A stretch of DNA of 62,000 nt from Adiantum capillus-veneris (Eukaryota > Streptophyta > Polypodiopsida > Polypodiales > Pteridaceae): positions 97,306,355 to 97,368,354 of the forward strand of contig CM043943.1 of the NCBI GenBank assembly GCA_014529385.2. The letters are read 5' to 3'. This document shows positions 22,721 through 33,351 of the stretch, piece by piece. The first letter of the stretch is position 1. The number at the start of each line of letters is the position of its first letter. A program made the position numbers and the translations under genes. The notes beneath the pieces are model-generated. The model did not search any database. It had not been told where the DNA came from and saw only the letters and a program-made list of their open reading frames with translations.

Positions 22721-22799
22721 ATGCAAACTCCATGCGAGACCTCCATCTCCCCTCTTCCATAGCTCCCTTCTTCCTTCTCCCACCTTGTTGTGATACTAG

Positions 22800-22950
22800 T
22801 GAAAGGGCATAGGGAGAACATGCCAATAACCACCCAACCATACCTATATATATGCCCTTAGCCCTCCTATATATAGCCCATGTAGCGCATGTGTATCCAT
22901 CGGCCTTGGCCAAGGTTGTGCCCTCCTATAGTCCTACCCTTGGCATGACA
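22800..22950 (-). repeat. 5' LTR of the outer element
   Basis: Partner of 8239-8384. It contains small insertions relative to that copy (for example near 22885). Followed on the right by the ATTGG target duplication. Confidence 0.85.
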
Positions 22951-23758
22951 ATTGGGTCCACGTGTTCATAGAATGTTTCCATCATGGCTTCATTCTCCTA
23001 CTTTCCACAGTGTACTCACACCACTTTGATTTTTGTTTCTTGATTACTGCCACAATGTGACAAACATTCAAACTCTTTATTAGTTTATATTACATGTTTG
23101 TTTCATCAAATTTTCAACAAACAGTATTGAAGATATTCTTTGAAAAAAAAAAGACGTAGATAAGTTTTCTCCAAAACACTCTTGGAATAGGTTTCCATTA
23201 GAAATTCTACTTGCATAATCAAGGTAGCTATGCATATACATTATCCATAAAAAGAAACCCCTTGTCATTCTTTAATGTCCCATACCGCCGCTTAGCAAAT
23301 AACTCATTAATCCAACCTAGGTGTACTCTCGCTACAACAATAGTGGTGCCAACCTAGACATTGTCTCATGTCACGACAAAATAAGAAGTTCGTATTATTC
23401 TGTTGTGTCAACTTGGACGGACTCGCATCAAGAACAATAACAATGCACCCTTAGCATCTCACACCACTACAACTGCTACTTGATATCAATATTAGTACGT
23501 AGAGAGTTTAAGAGAAACCATACCAAAAGTTTTGACAAACCTTCTTTCCTAGTCAATCATTCTCTCTAAACATCTCTTTTCTAGTGTGCGACGACCAAAT
23601 GTCGTGTTTCCAAGGATAAATGTTATGTTTTGGCTAGTGTTTCTCTTAAGATGGGTTTTTGATTAACTTTTATGCTCATGTATGCATATTGCTAACCTGT
23701 GAAACATTTGTGGCAGGTTTAATCGGCATCATCTCCTCGTGCTCCCATTGGTACTGCC
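22951..23758. other. no recognised gene
   Basis: About 800 bp without an open frame above 62 codons, AT-rich. Nothing distinctive is seen. Confidence 0.5.
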
Positions 23759-23981
23759 TATTGGGATCAGCCCAACTTGGGTGCCTTAGGTGTGAACCTC
23801 TTTGTATGTAATGCCTATAAAGGCCAAAAGTTTGAAATGATACTCTCTATTATTCTTGTGTACAACCATGAACCTATCCTCTCTTCTCCTACTCTTGTCT
23901 CTCTCTCTCTCTCTCTCTCTCTCATCTGCTCGATCTCCTTGCCATGCTGTGAGAGAAGCCATCCGCTTCGCGAGCTCAACA
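23759..23981 (+). repeat. 5' LTR of the gene-capturing element
   Basis: 223 bp; first bases TATTGGGATCAG, where the other copy has TGTTGGGG, so the terminal TG has mutated to TA. CCTATAAAGG near 23813 is a TATA box. (CT)11 near 23899-23921 lies upstream of the end ...GCGAGCTCAACA. Confidence 0.8.
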
Positions 23982-23982
23982 A

Positions 23983-23995
23983 TTGGTATCAGAGC
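23983..23995 (+). promoter_or_regulatory. primer-binding site, initiator-Met tRNA
   Basis: TTGGTATCAGAGC, one base after the LTR end at 23981. Confidence 0.88.
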
Positions 23996-24149
23996 TTTGG
24001 TGTAGAATCCTAAGCTTGGATCAGATTGCAACAAGGAGCTCAAGTGGCAAAACTCTAAGAGAGGGAGTGTTTGAAATTCAGCGTAAATTTTTTTATGAGT
24101 GTGTAAAGAGAGAGAAAGCGAGTAGGCACAACAAGAGCTATGATGACCC

Positions 24150-24572
24150 AAGTTTGAGGAGGTCTTTGCTGCTAGAAAGGAACTTATGCCTGACGTTGTT
24201 AATTCTCCTGCTAGAGCTTTCAAGTTAGTTGGAGACCAACTTATCATCTTCAACAAAGTGAAGGGTTGCAGGTCATGGGATGTAGATGGAAATGAGTATG
24301 TGGACTATGTGGGAACATGGGGTCCGATTATTGGCCACTATGATGACGAGGTAAATGTTGAAGAGTCTAAAAAAGGGCACAAGCTTTGGTGCTCCATGTG
24401 TGCTAGAGAACAACCTTGCAGAGATGGTTACTGAAGCTATTCCCAGCATTGAAATGGTCCACTTTGTTAATTCAAGGACTGAAGCGTGCATGGGGATGCT
24501 ACGACTGGCGAGGGCATACACAGGGTGAGAGAAAATCATCAGGTTTGAAGGTTTCTACCACGGCCACTGGAC
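24150..24572 (+). pseudogene. captured fragment of glutamate-1-semialdehyde 2,1-aminomutase
   Basis: The reading frame from 24150 gives [36 protein letters not shown] and IIGHYDDEV, then after a one-base shift near 24375 gives [41 protein letters not shown], a TGA, and FEGFYHGH. These match, in order, the N-terminal third of the plastid PLP enzyme (HemL/GSA) that makes 5-aminolevulinate for chlorophyll and haem. About 8 residues are reduced to 5 at the shift. The PLP lysine and the rest of the enzyme are absent. The homology stops at GTAAGC (24573), which looks like a 5' splice site, so unspliced genomic or pre-mRNA sequence may have been captured. It is a non-functional copy. The capture itself is certain enough to report; its route is inference. 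Confidence 0.9.
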
Positions 24573-25091
24573 GTAAGCAATGACGAACCAATTCTGTTTG
24601 CTTTGTACGTCATTTTTTGTTAACTTTATTTAAAGTTTTTTGTTATTAAATATTATCATGGCCTTACTCTATTTTTGGAGGATGTTCACGCAAAAATTGA
24701 TTGACGATGATGTCATTGATGTATACCATGAAATGATGAATATTTCTATGAAGAAATTCCCATATGATTGCGACGAAGTTTTTTGTAAAGGATCTAGACA
24801 CTGCCACTACAATGAAGAAAACACCGACGGTAAGACCTTTCCTATGAATTTAATAGCCCGACCATGTTTTGTGATCAACTCTCATGAGGTTAACGGGTAA
24901 ACCTAAACCCAAGGTTTTGGCGTAAACCAAAAAGTCCTTGTGTTGGTAGTAGCACCAAGTTGTGAGAAAACCTGAAACTCACGGTTAGCAAGTATACCAC
25001 AAACTCATTGTGTCATGAGAGTAAAGAACTTAGCTCAAGGGGGTGTATGATGATAGTGATGATTATGCCAAGTCTGGCTGAAGGGGGCAAT
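24573..25091 (+). other. rest of the interior of the gene-capturing element
   Basis: Begins like an intron (GTAAGC, then T-rich to 24640). It continues with an 86-codon frame (24640-24900) that I do not recognise, and ends in the polypurine tract. Whether the 24640 frame is a second captured exon is open. Confidence 0.4.
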
Positions 25092-25223
25092 TGTTGGGGT
25101 CAGTCCAACTCTGGTGCCTTAGGTGTGAACCTCTTTGTATGTAATGCCTATAAAGGCCAAAAATCTGAAATGATAATCTCTCTTATTCTTGTGTGCAATC
25201 GTGAGCCTTATCCTCTCTTCTCT

Positions 25224-25283
<60 letters not shown>

Positions 25284-25322
25284 GCTCGCTCTCCTTGCCA
25301 TGTCTGTGAGAGAAACCATCCG
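25092..25322 (+). repeat. second LTR of the gene-capturing element, 3'-truncated
   Basis: Starts TGTTGGGGTCAG, contains about (CT)24 at 25231-25279, and follows the first LTR up to CCATCCG, where it lacks the last 17 or so bases. It is then replaced by 248 bp of unrelated sequence (25323-25570). Confidence 0.8.
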
Positions 25323-25570
25323 TATTAAGACCCTCATTCACATGGCCTCCACAACCAAATTTCTATGAGCTTTGTAAGACACACACCAAAGCTTCCAAAA
25401 CCTCAATATAACATTGAGTGCCATCTAGATGAAGACTGTTCCCATAAGTTCGAGCACTGTTTCCACGGTTTCATCTTTTGCCTAAAAGGCTTAAAGCCCT
25501 TTTCAAATCCACTCCAAGGGCATCAAGTATCAACGATATCTCCAACAAGGCAGGGTGTCGCACAAGAGCT

Positions 25571-25679
25571 AGGTGTGAACCTCTTTGTATGTAATGCCTA
25601 TAAAGGCCAAAAATTTGAAATGATAATCTCTCTTATTCTTGTGTGCAATCGTGAGCCTTATCCTTTCTTCTCCTGCTCT

Positions 25680-25761
<82 letters not shown>

Positions 25762-25816
25762 GCTCGCTCTCCTTGCCATGTCTGTGAGAGAAACCATCCG
25801 CTTCGCGAGCTCAACA
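25571..25816 (+). repeat. third LTR copy, 5'-truncated
   Basis: Lacks the first 28 or so bases, starts AGGTGTGAACC, carries (CT)38 at 25681-25757, and has the complete end GCGAGCTCAACA. No primer site follows. With the second LTR it forms a broken direct pair, suggesting recombination or a partial second element. Confidence 0.8.
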
Positions 25817-28800
25817 TTACCAAGTTTCTAAGCTCATCATCATTTGTAGTCTGATCTCAAACTCTTTTGCGAGGTGTCCTCGGGGGGTTCACCCCTTAGA
25901 CATGTAAGTTACTGCGTGAGTTCAAATGAATGGATTTTTTAATTCCCAAAGTTTTAAAAATTTAACATGATTATATTTAAAAAAGGGTTTTTTTAATTGA
26001 TTTTAGAGAAAGACCCGTCAGTTTTAGAAGAAAAAGGGATCATTTTACTACCTCAAGTATGTAAATAAAGGGGTTTTTTTAATACAATTTGAATGCAAGT
26101 TATAAAATAGTTTCTTAAATGTGCACCCCTAGAGGAGGTGCTATAGCTACTATACTTAGGTTAATTTATTAGTCCCTTTTAATTTCCAATTGTGGCCAAG
26201 ATTGCACTAAAGCCATTAGATGGACTCTCATAAACCTCACATAAAGTTTTATATTTAATTCCTCAATTTTATGACTAGCTTTATCATAAATACCTAATTT
26301 ATAGAGTCTTATGAATTGACATGGCTCTCTGATAATAACTATAGGTAGGTATATCTAAGGAGGTCTACTATAATTAACTAAAATATCCTTGTTATTTTCT
26401 TATCCAATCTATATGTAAAAAAGACAAATGTGATAATAATAATTAGTAAATCAAGGGTTCAAGGTTCTCCTAGTTATCTCTACTTATTATAAGAAAGGAC
26501 TATTAGATCCAAAATATTGGTAATTTTATAGCTATTTAATAATTTTAAGCTTAGTTTTATTATTATAACATCAAAAAATAGCCAAAAATATTAATAAATA
26601 ATCTTAAATATTTTTAGAGATTGGAAAAAAAATTAAGCTTGAAATTCACCATTTTCATTATTTTTTCGTTTTTGAAGTTCATATATAAAATTAATGCAAT
26701 ATTCTATATCATATAAATTTTGAAATTCACTAGAAAAATACATAAAGTGAAAATTTGGATAGCATAACTATACCATTGCCCTTCCCAATTTCAAAATTTT
26801 AAAGGAAAATTATATCCAATCTAAATTTTCATGAAAATAATTTCTTCTCTATTTTTATAGATAAAAAATTAAGTGTATGGCTAAAAAACTTACATAAACT
26901 AATATTTCATGCCTCTTAACCATGCAATAGAGAATCCAAGTCTAACTTTAATTTTCATAATTACTATACTATTTAGCTAAATTTTACTAATGAAAATTAA
27001 GATTGTCAATACTTTTCTTAATTGTAAATATGTACAATAATTAATTAATAAACTAACAATAAATTATGCTTAACGAGAGCATAGTTACCATTCTTAATTA
27101 CTCAATTAGAAATACATAATATGATAAACATTATTAGCATAATCATTCTTGTTTATGGAAACAAAGTGAGTAATTAATAGAGATTCTAGCAAAGAGAAAG
27201 ACTTAGCATAATTGAATAGAGATTTCAAAGAACAATTAACAAAATAATTCTTAATTACCTCATAAATCTAATTGAGTTATTGATCTCTAAGTGGCTTGTG
27301 GATGCCCATCTCTTGGGAGACGTAAACATCTTGAGTGCAGCAAAGTATTCCCAACACAACGTGCAAATAAGTGTGATCTTAGGTCTTATTTATAGCTTTT
27401 GCCAAGTAGGGAGGTTGCTAGAAGCTAGAGCAAGCCCCCAACTTCCTAGCTTACATCTTGAATAAATATCTCAAGTACAATAGAGTATTCCCAACACAAT
27501 GTGTAAATAAGGGGAAAGAGTGCTCGAATGGTTTATTACAAAGGAGGATATTATGTTCAATCCTCAATTGAAGAACCGCTCCACAATGAACTTGAAGAGC
27601 CTTGGATTAGAGTTGGAAATGCATGAAGGACATCAAGAAGGTGATGGTACAACTTTAGAGTGCCAGAAAAAACTTGGATCGTAAGATTTAATTACTTTTG
27701 GAAGGTCATACCACTACTAGTAGGGGCCACAAATCAAAATGAGCTTGGGAGAGTAGGAGAGGAATTCAAAAAGCCTTTACCACCTGATTAGGATCACAAG
27801 AAAAATGATGCAGTAGGAGAATCAATTAGTGAAGAACTTTATTGAATTTGTTATAGACTCTCCAACATTGATATATACCCTCCCTATTAGAGAGGCTGAG
27901 CTTCCCAGATTTTTTGCTGCTCTTTATCTAACCTATCTAGAACAAGCTGACTAACAAAGCTAAATCAAGATAGTTGATGCGCTTAGAGACTGGTATGAAG
28001 GAGCCACCACAGAGTGGACAACTTGGAATCAAGTTTTGGTAAACTCTAAAGAAAGATCAGATTCTTGATTTGAGCTTTCCATAACTTCTAACTAAAGGTG
28101 GGCCACTGTCACATTCAATTTCACAGGTTGATCAAGATCACCAATCAACTACTATAGCTCATAGTCGAGGCATCTTAGATACTTGAAAAGGAGTTGGCTA
28201 GTAAAGTAGCCTCTAAACCGTAGTTTAGAGAAATGACTAAAATTCTCTTTGAAGCCCGCATTAAGAGAAATCAACCTCTACCTCAAGGATGGATACACAC
28301 AACATCCTACTATTATAAGCTAGCAAAATCTCGAATAATGAGAGGCAAAAGAACCTTGTACAATCCTGATACGAAGACTTAGAATGCACTCACTCATTAT
28401 GAGCTTAAAATGAAGATAGTAAGGAAGGATCATTTGGAATAAGAAGCCTTGTATTGGCTTATTTAGAAAGAGAATGCTAGTTCTAGTGTGCAAGAGCCAC
28501 CAAGAGTACAAACCTCCTAAGAAGAAGGCTCTAGACAAGAAGAAACATGTCCACTAAATTGCCAATGGTTAACCAATCAACATTAGGGAAAATATGGACC
28601 CCAAAAGGGCCCTTTAGAGTCAAAGATGCTTTTGGAGTATACACTCTACACCAATGAGGATGGGCTTGAGAATAATCATGACCCATTATTGAATTTTACG
28701 GGCTATTCTAGCCATTCCATGCTATTGATCATTTTTAGTCCTTTGAGAAGCTAGTGTTGGAACTTTGTACATGCTTGTATTTTGTAATCGAACTAAGATT

Positions 28801-29173
28801 TGAGCATACTTAGACTCATTGTTGTACTTGTCTACTGATCTAAATATACATTCCAATTTTAGTGTTCATTTTCTTTTCCATCTGCAATGTTCAGTGTCAT
28901 TTCCAGTCCCAATCTTATCTTTTAGTTCTAGTGTTGTCTGATATGAAGTCTCATACTGATCTAAACTAGCTCTAACTACCAACTTGTAATAGCTATCTAA
29001 AAGTATCCAGCTCATTCCATAGTCAATGCCAAGATCTAGGGTATAATTGTGCTCTTATGTATGAGGAATCGAGAAGCACGTTAACATTTACCAAATTGCA
29101 TGTCCAAATAGTTATTATTCAAGACTCCCTCCCAAGGCTTTAGTTCAAAACATAGGGTGCCTAGGATTCTCTC
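25817..29173. other. AT-rich, no recognised gene
   Basis: 3.3 kb, very AT-rich to 27250, with no frame over 72 codons. A block containing GTATTCCCAACACAA occurs at 27346 and again at 27486. Frames near 27860-28060 read like an old protein-coding stretch (DALRDWYEGATTEW) with stops, but I cannot place it in a family. Confidence 0.45.
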
Positions 29174-29299
29174 TGTGTGTGTGTGTGTGTGTGTGGTCTC
29201 CCCCCATTCTTGCAACTGCTATGGAGATGTCTAGAGCTCAAATTCTTCCTCGCGATTTCTCTCCCTCTCTCTAGAAAATTTGTATTTGTTATATTGGAC

Positions 29300-29356
<57 letters not shown>
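29174..29356 (+). repeat. (TG)n and (CT)27 microsatellites
   Basis: TG run at 29174-29195 and pure CT run at 29302-29356, separated by about 100 bp of unique sequence. Confidence 0.95.
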
Positions 29357-29358
<2 letters not shown>

Positions 29359-29523
29359 GCTTAGCACCATAGAGTCCATGCTAGCTACCATAAAATCCAT
29401 GCTAACTAACATATTGTCCATGCTTGATAGCCGATATTCCATGTTAAATAGCTTATGAGCCATTCTTCCTTTCATACACATGTATGCTTAGTAGTATACA
29501 CTAACTATCATACACCCCAAAGA

Positions 29524-30047
29524 ATACATGACATGATAACTAGCATATTGTTCACTTTTCACTAGATAGCATACATGACATGCTAACTAGCATATTGTTC
29601 ACTTTTCACTAGATAGCATACATGAAGTACTAAGTTCCATGTTTATGTAGTTGGTAGAATATCTGAAGGCATGTGTGGATCTAATTGATTATGTATAGGT
29701 TGAATTGTTCCATGGATTCAAATCCCTTCATCCAAATTGCAAAATTTATTCGTGTACTTTTGAGTATTTTTGAGTATTTAAAGACTTTCTTTGTCTATCG
29801 AGTGAAGGATAGATGTTGTTGTAAATATCATGTGTAGATGTCTTTCTTGAAAGATGCACTCAATCGCATGGATTCGTAAAGTTTCAATTCCATGTTGGAA
29901 AATGTAGATGCCATTATCAGATGTGTGTTGACATGTTGTTTTTAAACATCATGTGTAGATGTCTTTCTTGAAAGATGCACTCAACCTCATGCATTCCTAG
30001 AAGTTTCAATTCCATATTGGAAAATGTTGATGCATTTATCAGATGGT
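29524..30047 (+). repeat. local tandem duplications (47 bp and 119 bp)
   Basis: A 47-bp unit (ATACATGACATGATAACTAG...) is repeated at 29524 and 29571. A unit of about 119 bp containing CATGTGTAGATGTCTTTC is repeated from 29811 and 29930, with the shared block at 29829 and 29948. Confidence 0.8.
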
Positions 30048-30299
30048 TCTAGTAGTGTCTTCTCCATTGGTAGTATGCCCCATGTTCATGTACTATCCCA
30101 TCTTGTGAGATATATAAAGATACCCATGGAGCACATACCAAAAAGATGTATTAAACCAAAAATCTATGAGGCTATCTATAATAGCATGCCATTTAAAATG
30201 TAACCTATCTTTAACGTATGAGAAATTGTAAAAATGGTTTCTAGAAAAGTGTGTATGGGCTATCTATTGCCTTCTCTTCTCCATACCCCTTCTTAATAA

Positions 30300-31060
30300 G
30301 CATAGAGAACTTTCACAAGTACATCATAGTATATGCTAATTAGAACATGGTTTTCTAGTTATATATAAGCATATATTAATTAGCATGCACATATGTTAAC
30401 TAGCATACACGTATTTTAACTAGCATATAAGTGTGTGCTAAGTAGAATATAGATAAGACTAAATAGTCTAGAACATACATGTCTTTTCCACACATGTAAG
30501 AGGTAATGACTTGCATACATGTATACATGAGTTACCATTTAGGTGTATGCTAAGTAGCACATATGTGTATACTAGCTAACACATGGGCTCATGCTGACTA
30601 ACATAAAATTTTATGCTAACTATCACATATGTGTATACTAACCAGCACATAGGTCTATGCTAGCTAACATAAAATTGAATGCTAACTAGCACATATGTGT
30701 ATACTAACCAGCACATAGGTTTATGCTAGCATAAAATTGTATGTTAATTAGTATACAACAGTGTGCTAGTTAACATACATTAATATGCTAACTAGCACAT
30801 AGGAAAGTGTCAATGTCTATACTAAAAGCTTACTTCCCATCACGTAAGAGGTAATGATTAGTAAACTTGTATACATTTGTACAATAGTTAGCATACATGT
30901 GTATACTCACTAACAAACGTTTATGATAACTAACGTACAATTGTACACTAATAAGTGGCATGCATTTCTGTGCTAGTTAACATACTTTAATATGCTAACA
31001 AGCACACATGTGTATGCTTATTACTATGGTAGCTGCACACATGTATGCTAACTAGAAAAC
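30300..31060 (+). repeat. degenerate array rich in GCTAACTAGCA motifs
   Basis: Dense variants of TATGCTAACTAGCACATATG, including a clear 66-bp tandem pair at 30613-30678 and 30679-30740. The motif is partly self-complementary (CTAG, CATATG), so it appears in both orientations. Confidence 0.7.
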
Positions 31061-32592
31061 ACTAGGGATGAGAAGAAAAAAGTCCATGTGTATTAATATT
31101 TGCTTCTTGGCATATGTGTATGCTAACTTGCCTTTCTTTATCCCAAACATTAGACTCGAGATTGTAAAGAATAGGATTGTTAGACCCAAGAATGAATGCA
31201 TCACCTTCCTACCTCTTGCAATGGGATCGACACAAAGTCATCCAAAAAATCTCTTAAAACACTTGGAAAATGTTTTGTAATACGAAGGTTCACGTAAATC
31301 CATATAAACACTGTGAAATTATCCAAGCATCACAACACAAAGAAACGGGCTTGAGTATGGATAAAAACACATTGTCCATGTTCAAATGACACCTCTTTCA
31401 TCCTCTGTATGTGTGTTGGGATCACCTCACATGTCCTAAAGTGTGGCATCAACACTACATTAAGGTTAAGAATAAGAACCCTTGGATTCTTCTCTATGGG
31501 AGGGGAAGTCTAATTTAAGTCCAACTCATCAATAGACAAGGGAGGTGGCATGCGATCAATGACAATTTCCTCTAGTAGGAGGACTACTGGTTCTCAATGC
31601 ACCCTTTTCTTTTTCTTTGGTGGTGGTGGCTATTTTAAACATACCAATATCTCCTTGTCTTCAACTAATATTGGTAGGTTCAATTGAGTAAACCATGTCA
31701 ATAGCTACAAAAGTGGATAGGGATGGGACATAGCAGATAAGCATTAAACTTTCAATAGCCACACCATGATCATTATAATGCATGTGGAGTAACCAATCAT
31801 AATATATAAATGTGCATGCACTCACATGACTAGCAAAGAGTGATATGCACATATTAATGTAGCACTTAGACATTTATACACATGCTTACTCTTTGATACA
31901 AATGGAAATTTTGCATTATAGGTAACGTCTACATAACAAAGTTCCCAATTTAATAGGATCAAAAACATCCAAAGAGTAATCAAATACACCAAACAACTAG
32001 AATCTGATGGTGAAATTCAAGGTTTCTTGTAGGCACATGTTTTCATTGTAGAATTAGGTTGGTAATCAGGTATACATGCAAAGGGTTTCTCTTTTTTGCA
32101 AGCGCCACTCAGTTGGCCAAGTGCTTGAAACCCATCTTCCTTGCTAGTAGTTGGCCTAATAGATGGCCCAATGGGGAGTCATCTATTCTATCTATTGTGT
32201 TTGTGCTACTTCAAAGATCTCACCTAGGACCTTGTCTATATCTTCATTTGTCTTAGCTAGCACCTCCTCTTGTTGTTGTGCTTCCTCTACCACATTGTAC
32301 CCACATTGGCTGCTCCTCTTTGTTGTCTTTCTCTGTACTTGGAATGTTCAGTTCTTGCAACCATCTTCTCTAGTTTTTCAACTTGGGTTATATCAAAAAT
32401 CTCAGCTTTAGAGATGATTACATTCATGCTCATTGTTGTAGGCCTTAGATTGGTCATATCTATAGTTGACCATGGTCTTCACCCTCGATCTCTTCACCTT
32501 CTCTCTAACCTATGGCAGCCTTTCACGCCCAAGTCCTTCCATATTCCCAAGTGAGAACATCTAGCTCCTCTTAGAGGAGCTGCATGTCATCT
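31061..32592. other. no recognised gene
   Basis: Frames of up to 94 codons on both strands without a recognisable product. TTTCTTGTAGGCA at about 32023 weakly resembles an inverted CACTA terminus. Confidence 0.4.
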
Positions 32593-33235
32593 ATGCTACA
32601 AGAAAAGTCAAGAATGTCATATGGAATATTAGCCTAAGTAACATGACAACACTATTAACTAGCACAATAGCATGTGATTATTACCATAAAGGGACTATTA
32701 AGTAAGACCGTTAGCTCAACTAGCATATGGCAATGCTAACTACCATGGTGGCACTATTAGGTAGCATAGTTCTAGTGCTAACAAGAATAGGAGCCAATTC
32801 TAGCTAGCATGGTGATGTTGCCATCTCAAATGCTTTATTAAGAAGCACAATGCCAATGATAACTAGAGTGCTAGCTAGCATATGACACTACTAGCTAGCA
32901 TGGTGTCATTGATATCTAGCATAAGAAACATATGGCATTGTTAACTATCATGGTGGCATCCATATCTAGCATAGGCATATGAAATTGCTAACTAGCATGG
33001 TGGCACTAATATCTAGCATAAGAAACATATGATACGTCTAATCACCATGGTGGAACCTATATATAGCATAAGCATATGACATTGCTAAATAGCATGGTGG
33101 CACTGTTATCTAGCATCATACTGATGCTAGATATCATGAGATGACATTGCTAAATTAAACTAGCATGATGGCAACGTTATCTACTGGAATTGTACCTATG
33201 CTAGATATCATGATGACACTACTAGGTATGATATT
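32593..33235 (+). mobile_element. possible CACTA transposon end with subterminal repeats
   Basis: TGCTACAAGAAAA near 32595 is close to the CACTACAAGAAAA terminus of CACTA elements. It is followed by an array in which units starting CATGGTG begin at 32899, 32949, 32996, 33046, 33093 and 33164. Spacings alternate 50, 47, 50, 47, so the true unit is a 97-bp dimer. Subterminal repeat arrays next to such a terminus are typical of CACTA elements. No transposase is identified, so this is tentative. Confidence 0.35.
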
Positions 33236-33351
33236 ATAATTTTTATCTACCATACATGCTAGTGTTAGCTAGCATTGTGGCCCTCGTATGTAACATAGTG
33301 GTTGTGGTATGTAGCATAATGGTATATAGTATATAGAAAAAAAACATGAGA

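Larger units (their letters stand above)
20407..22799 (-). other. outer-element interior, 5' part; gene content not recognised
   Basis: Richer in GC than its surroundings, with several mid-sized frames but no gag, protease or RT. On the minus strand near 21165 there is a short SDFGLSRIL stretch like the start of a kinase activation segment, about 30 residues after CLDLKHNSL, with a stop between. This could be a captured and decayed receptor kinase or LRR gene, or chance. Near 22500-22560 (minus strand) a GAGGAAGGCAAG block is repeated three times. No function is assigned. Confidence 0.35.
8239..22950 (-). mobile_element. short-LTR retrotransposon split by a Tat element
   Basis: Two related LTRs of 146 bp (8239-8384) and 151 bp (22800-22950) lie in the same orientation and are flanked outside by an exact 5-bp duplication ATTGG (8234-8238 and 22951-22955). 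On the minus strand each LTR is TGTCATGCC...CCTTTCA. A purine tract (CCAAGAGGGAGTAA) abuts the 3' LTR at 8398-8385, and a decayed Met-type primer site (TAGTATCACAAC, 9 of 12 matches) abuts the 5' LTR at 22798-22787. Removing the 11.1-kb inner element leaves about 3.6 kb. The interior shows no clear gag or pol except a possible gypsy-like pol terminus near 8400-8630, so it is probably non-autonomous. Confidence 0.82.
23759..25322 (+). mobile_element. short-LTR non-autonomous retrotransposon carrying a host gene fragment
   Basis: LTR 23759-23981, primer site 23983, interior about 1.1 kb, polypurine tract (GAAGGGGGCAA, about 25081-25090), and a second LTR from 25092. There is no gag or pol at all. 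The interior is occupied from 24150 to 24572 by sequence homologous to glutamate-1-semialdehyde aminomutase. Size and organisation resemble TRIM-type elements with gene capture. The second LTR is cut at 25322 and a third LTR copy follows at 25571, so the right end is rearranged. Flanks show no clear target duplication. Confidence 0.8.

Noticed and set aside
22437-22833. Overlapping 118-127-codon frames with long Arg/Glu or Ser/Leu repeats
   Set aside because: They read straight through the (GA)42 microsatellite; a dinucleotide repeat is open in several frames by nature.
25365-25823. 140- and 84-codon frames over the CT run
   Set aside because: Same microsatellite artefact, inside LTR sequence.
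32899-33230. CRISPR-like spacing of direct repeats
   Set aside because: Units are degenerate and contiguous with no unique spacers, in a plant nuclear context without cas genes; it is a tandem array.
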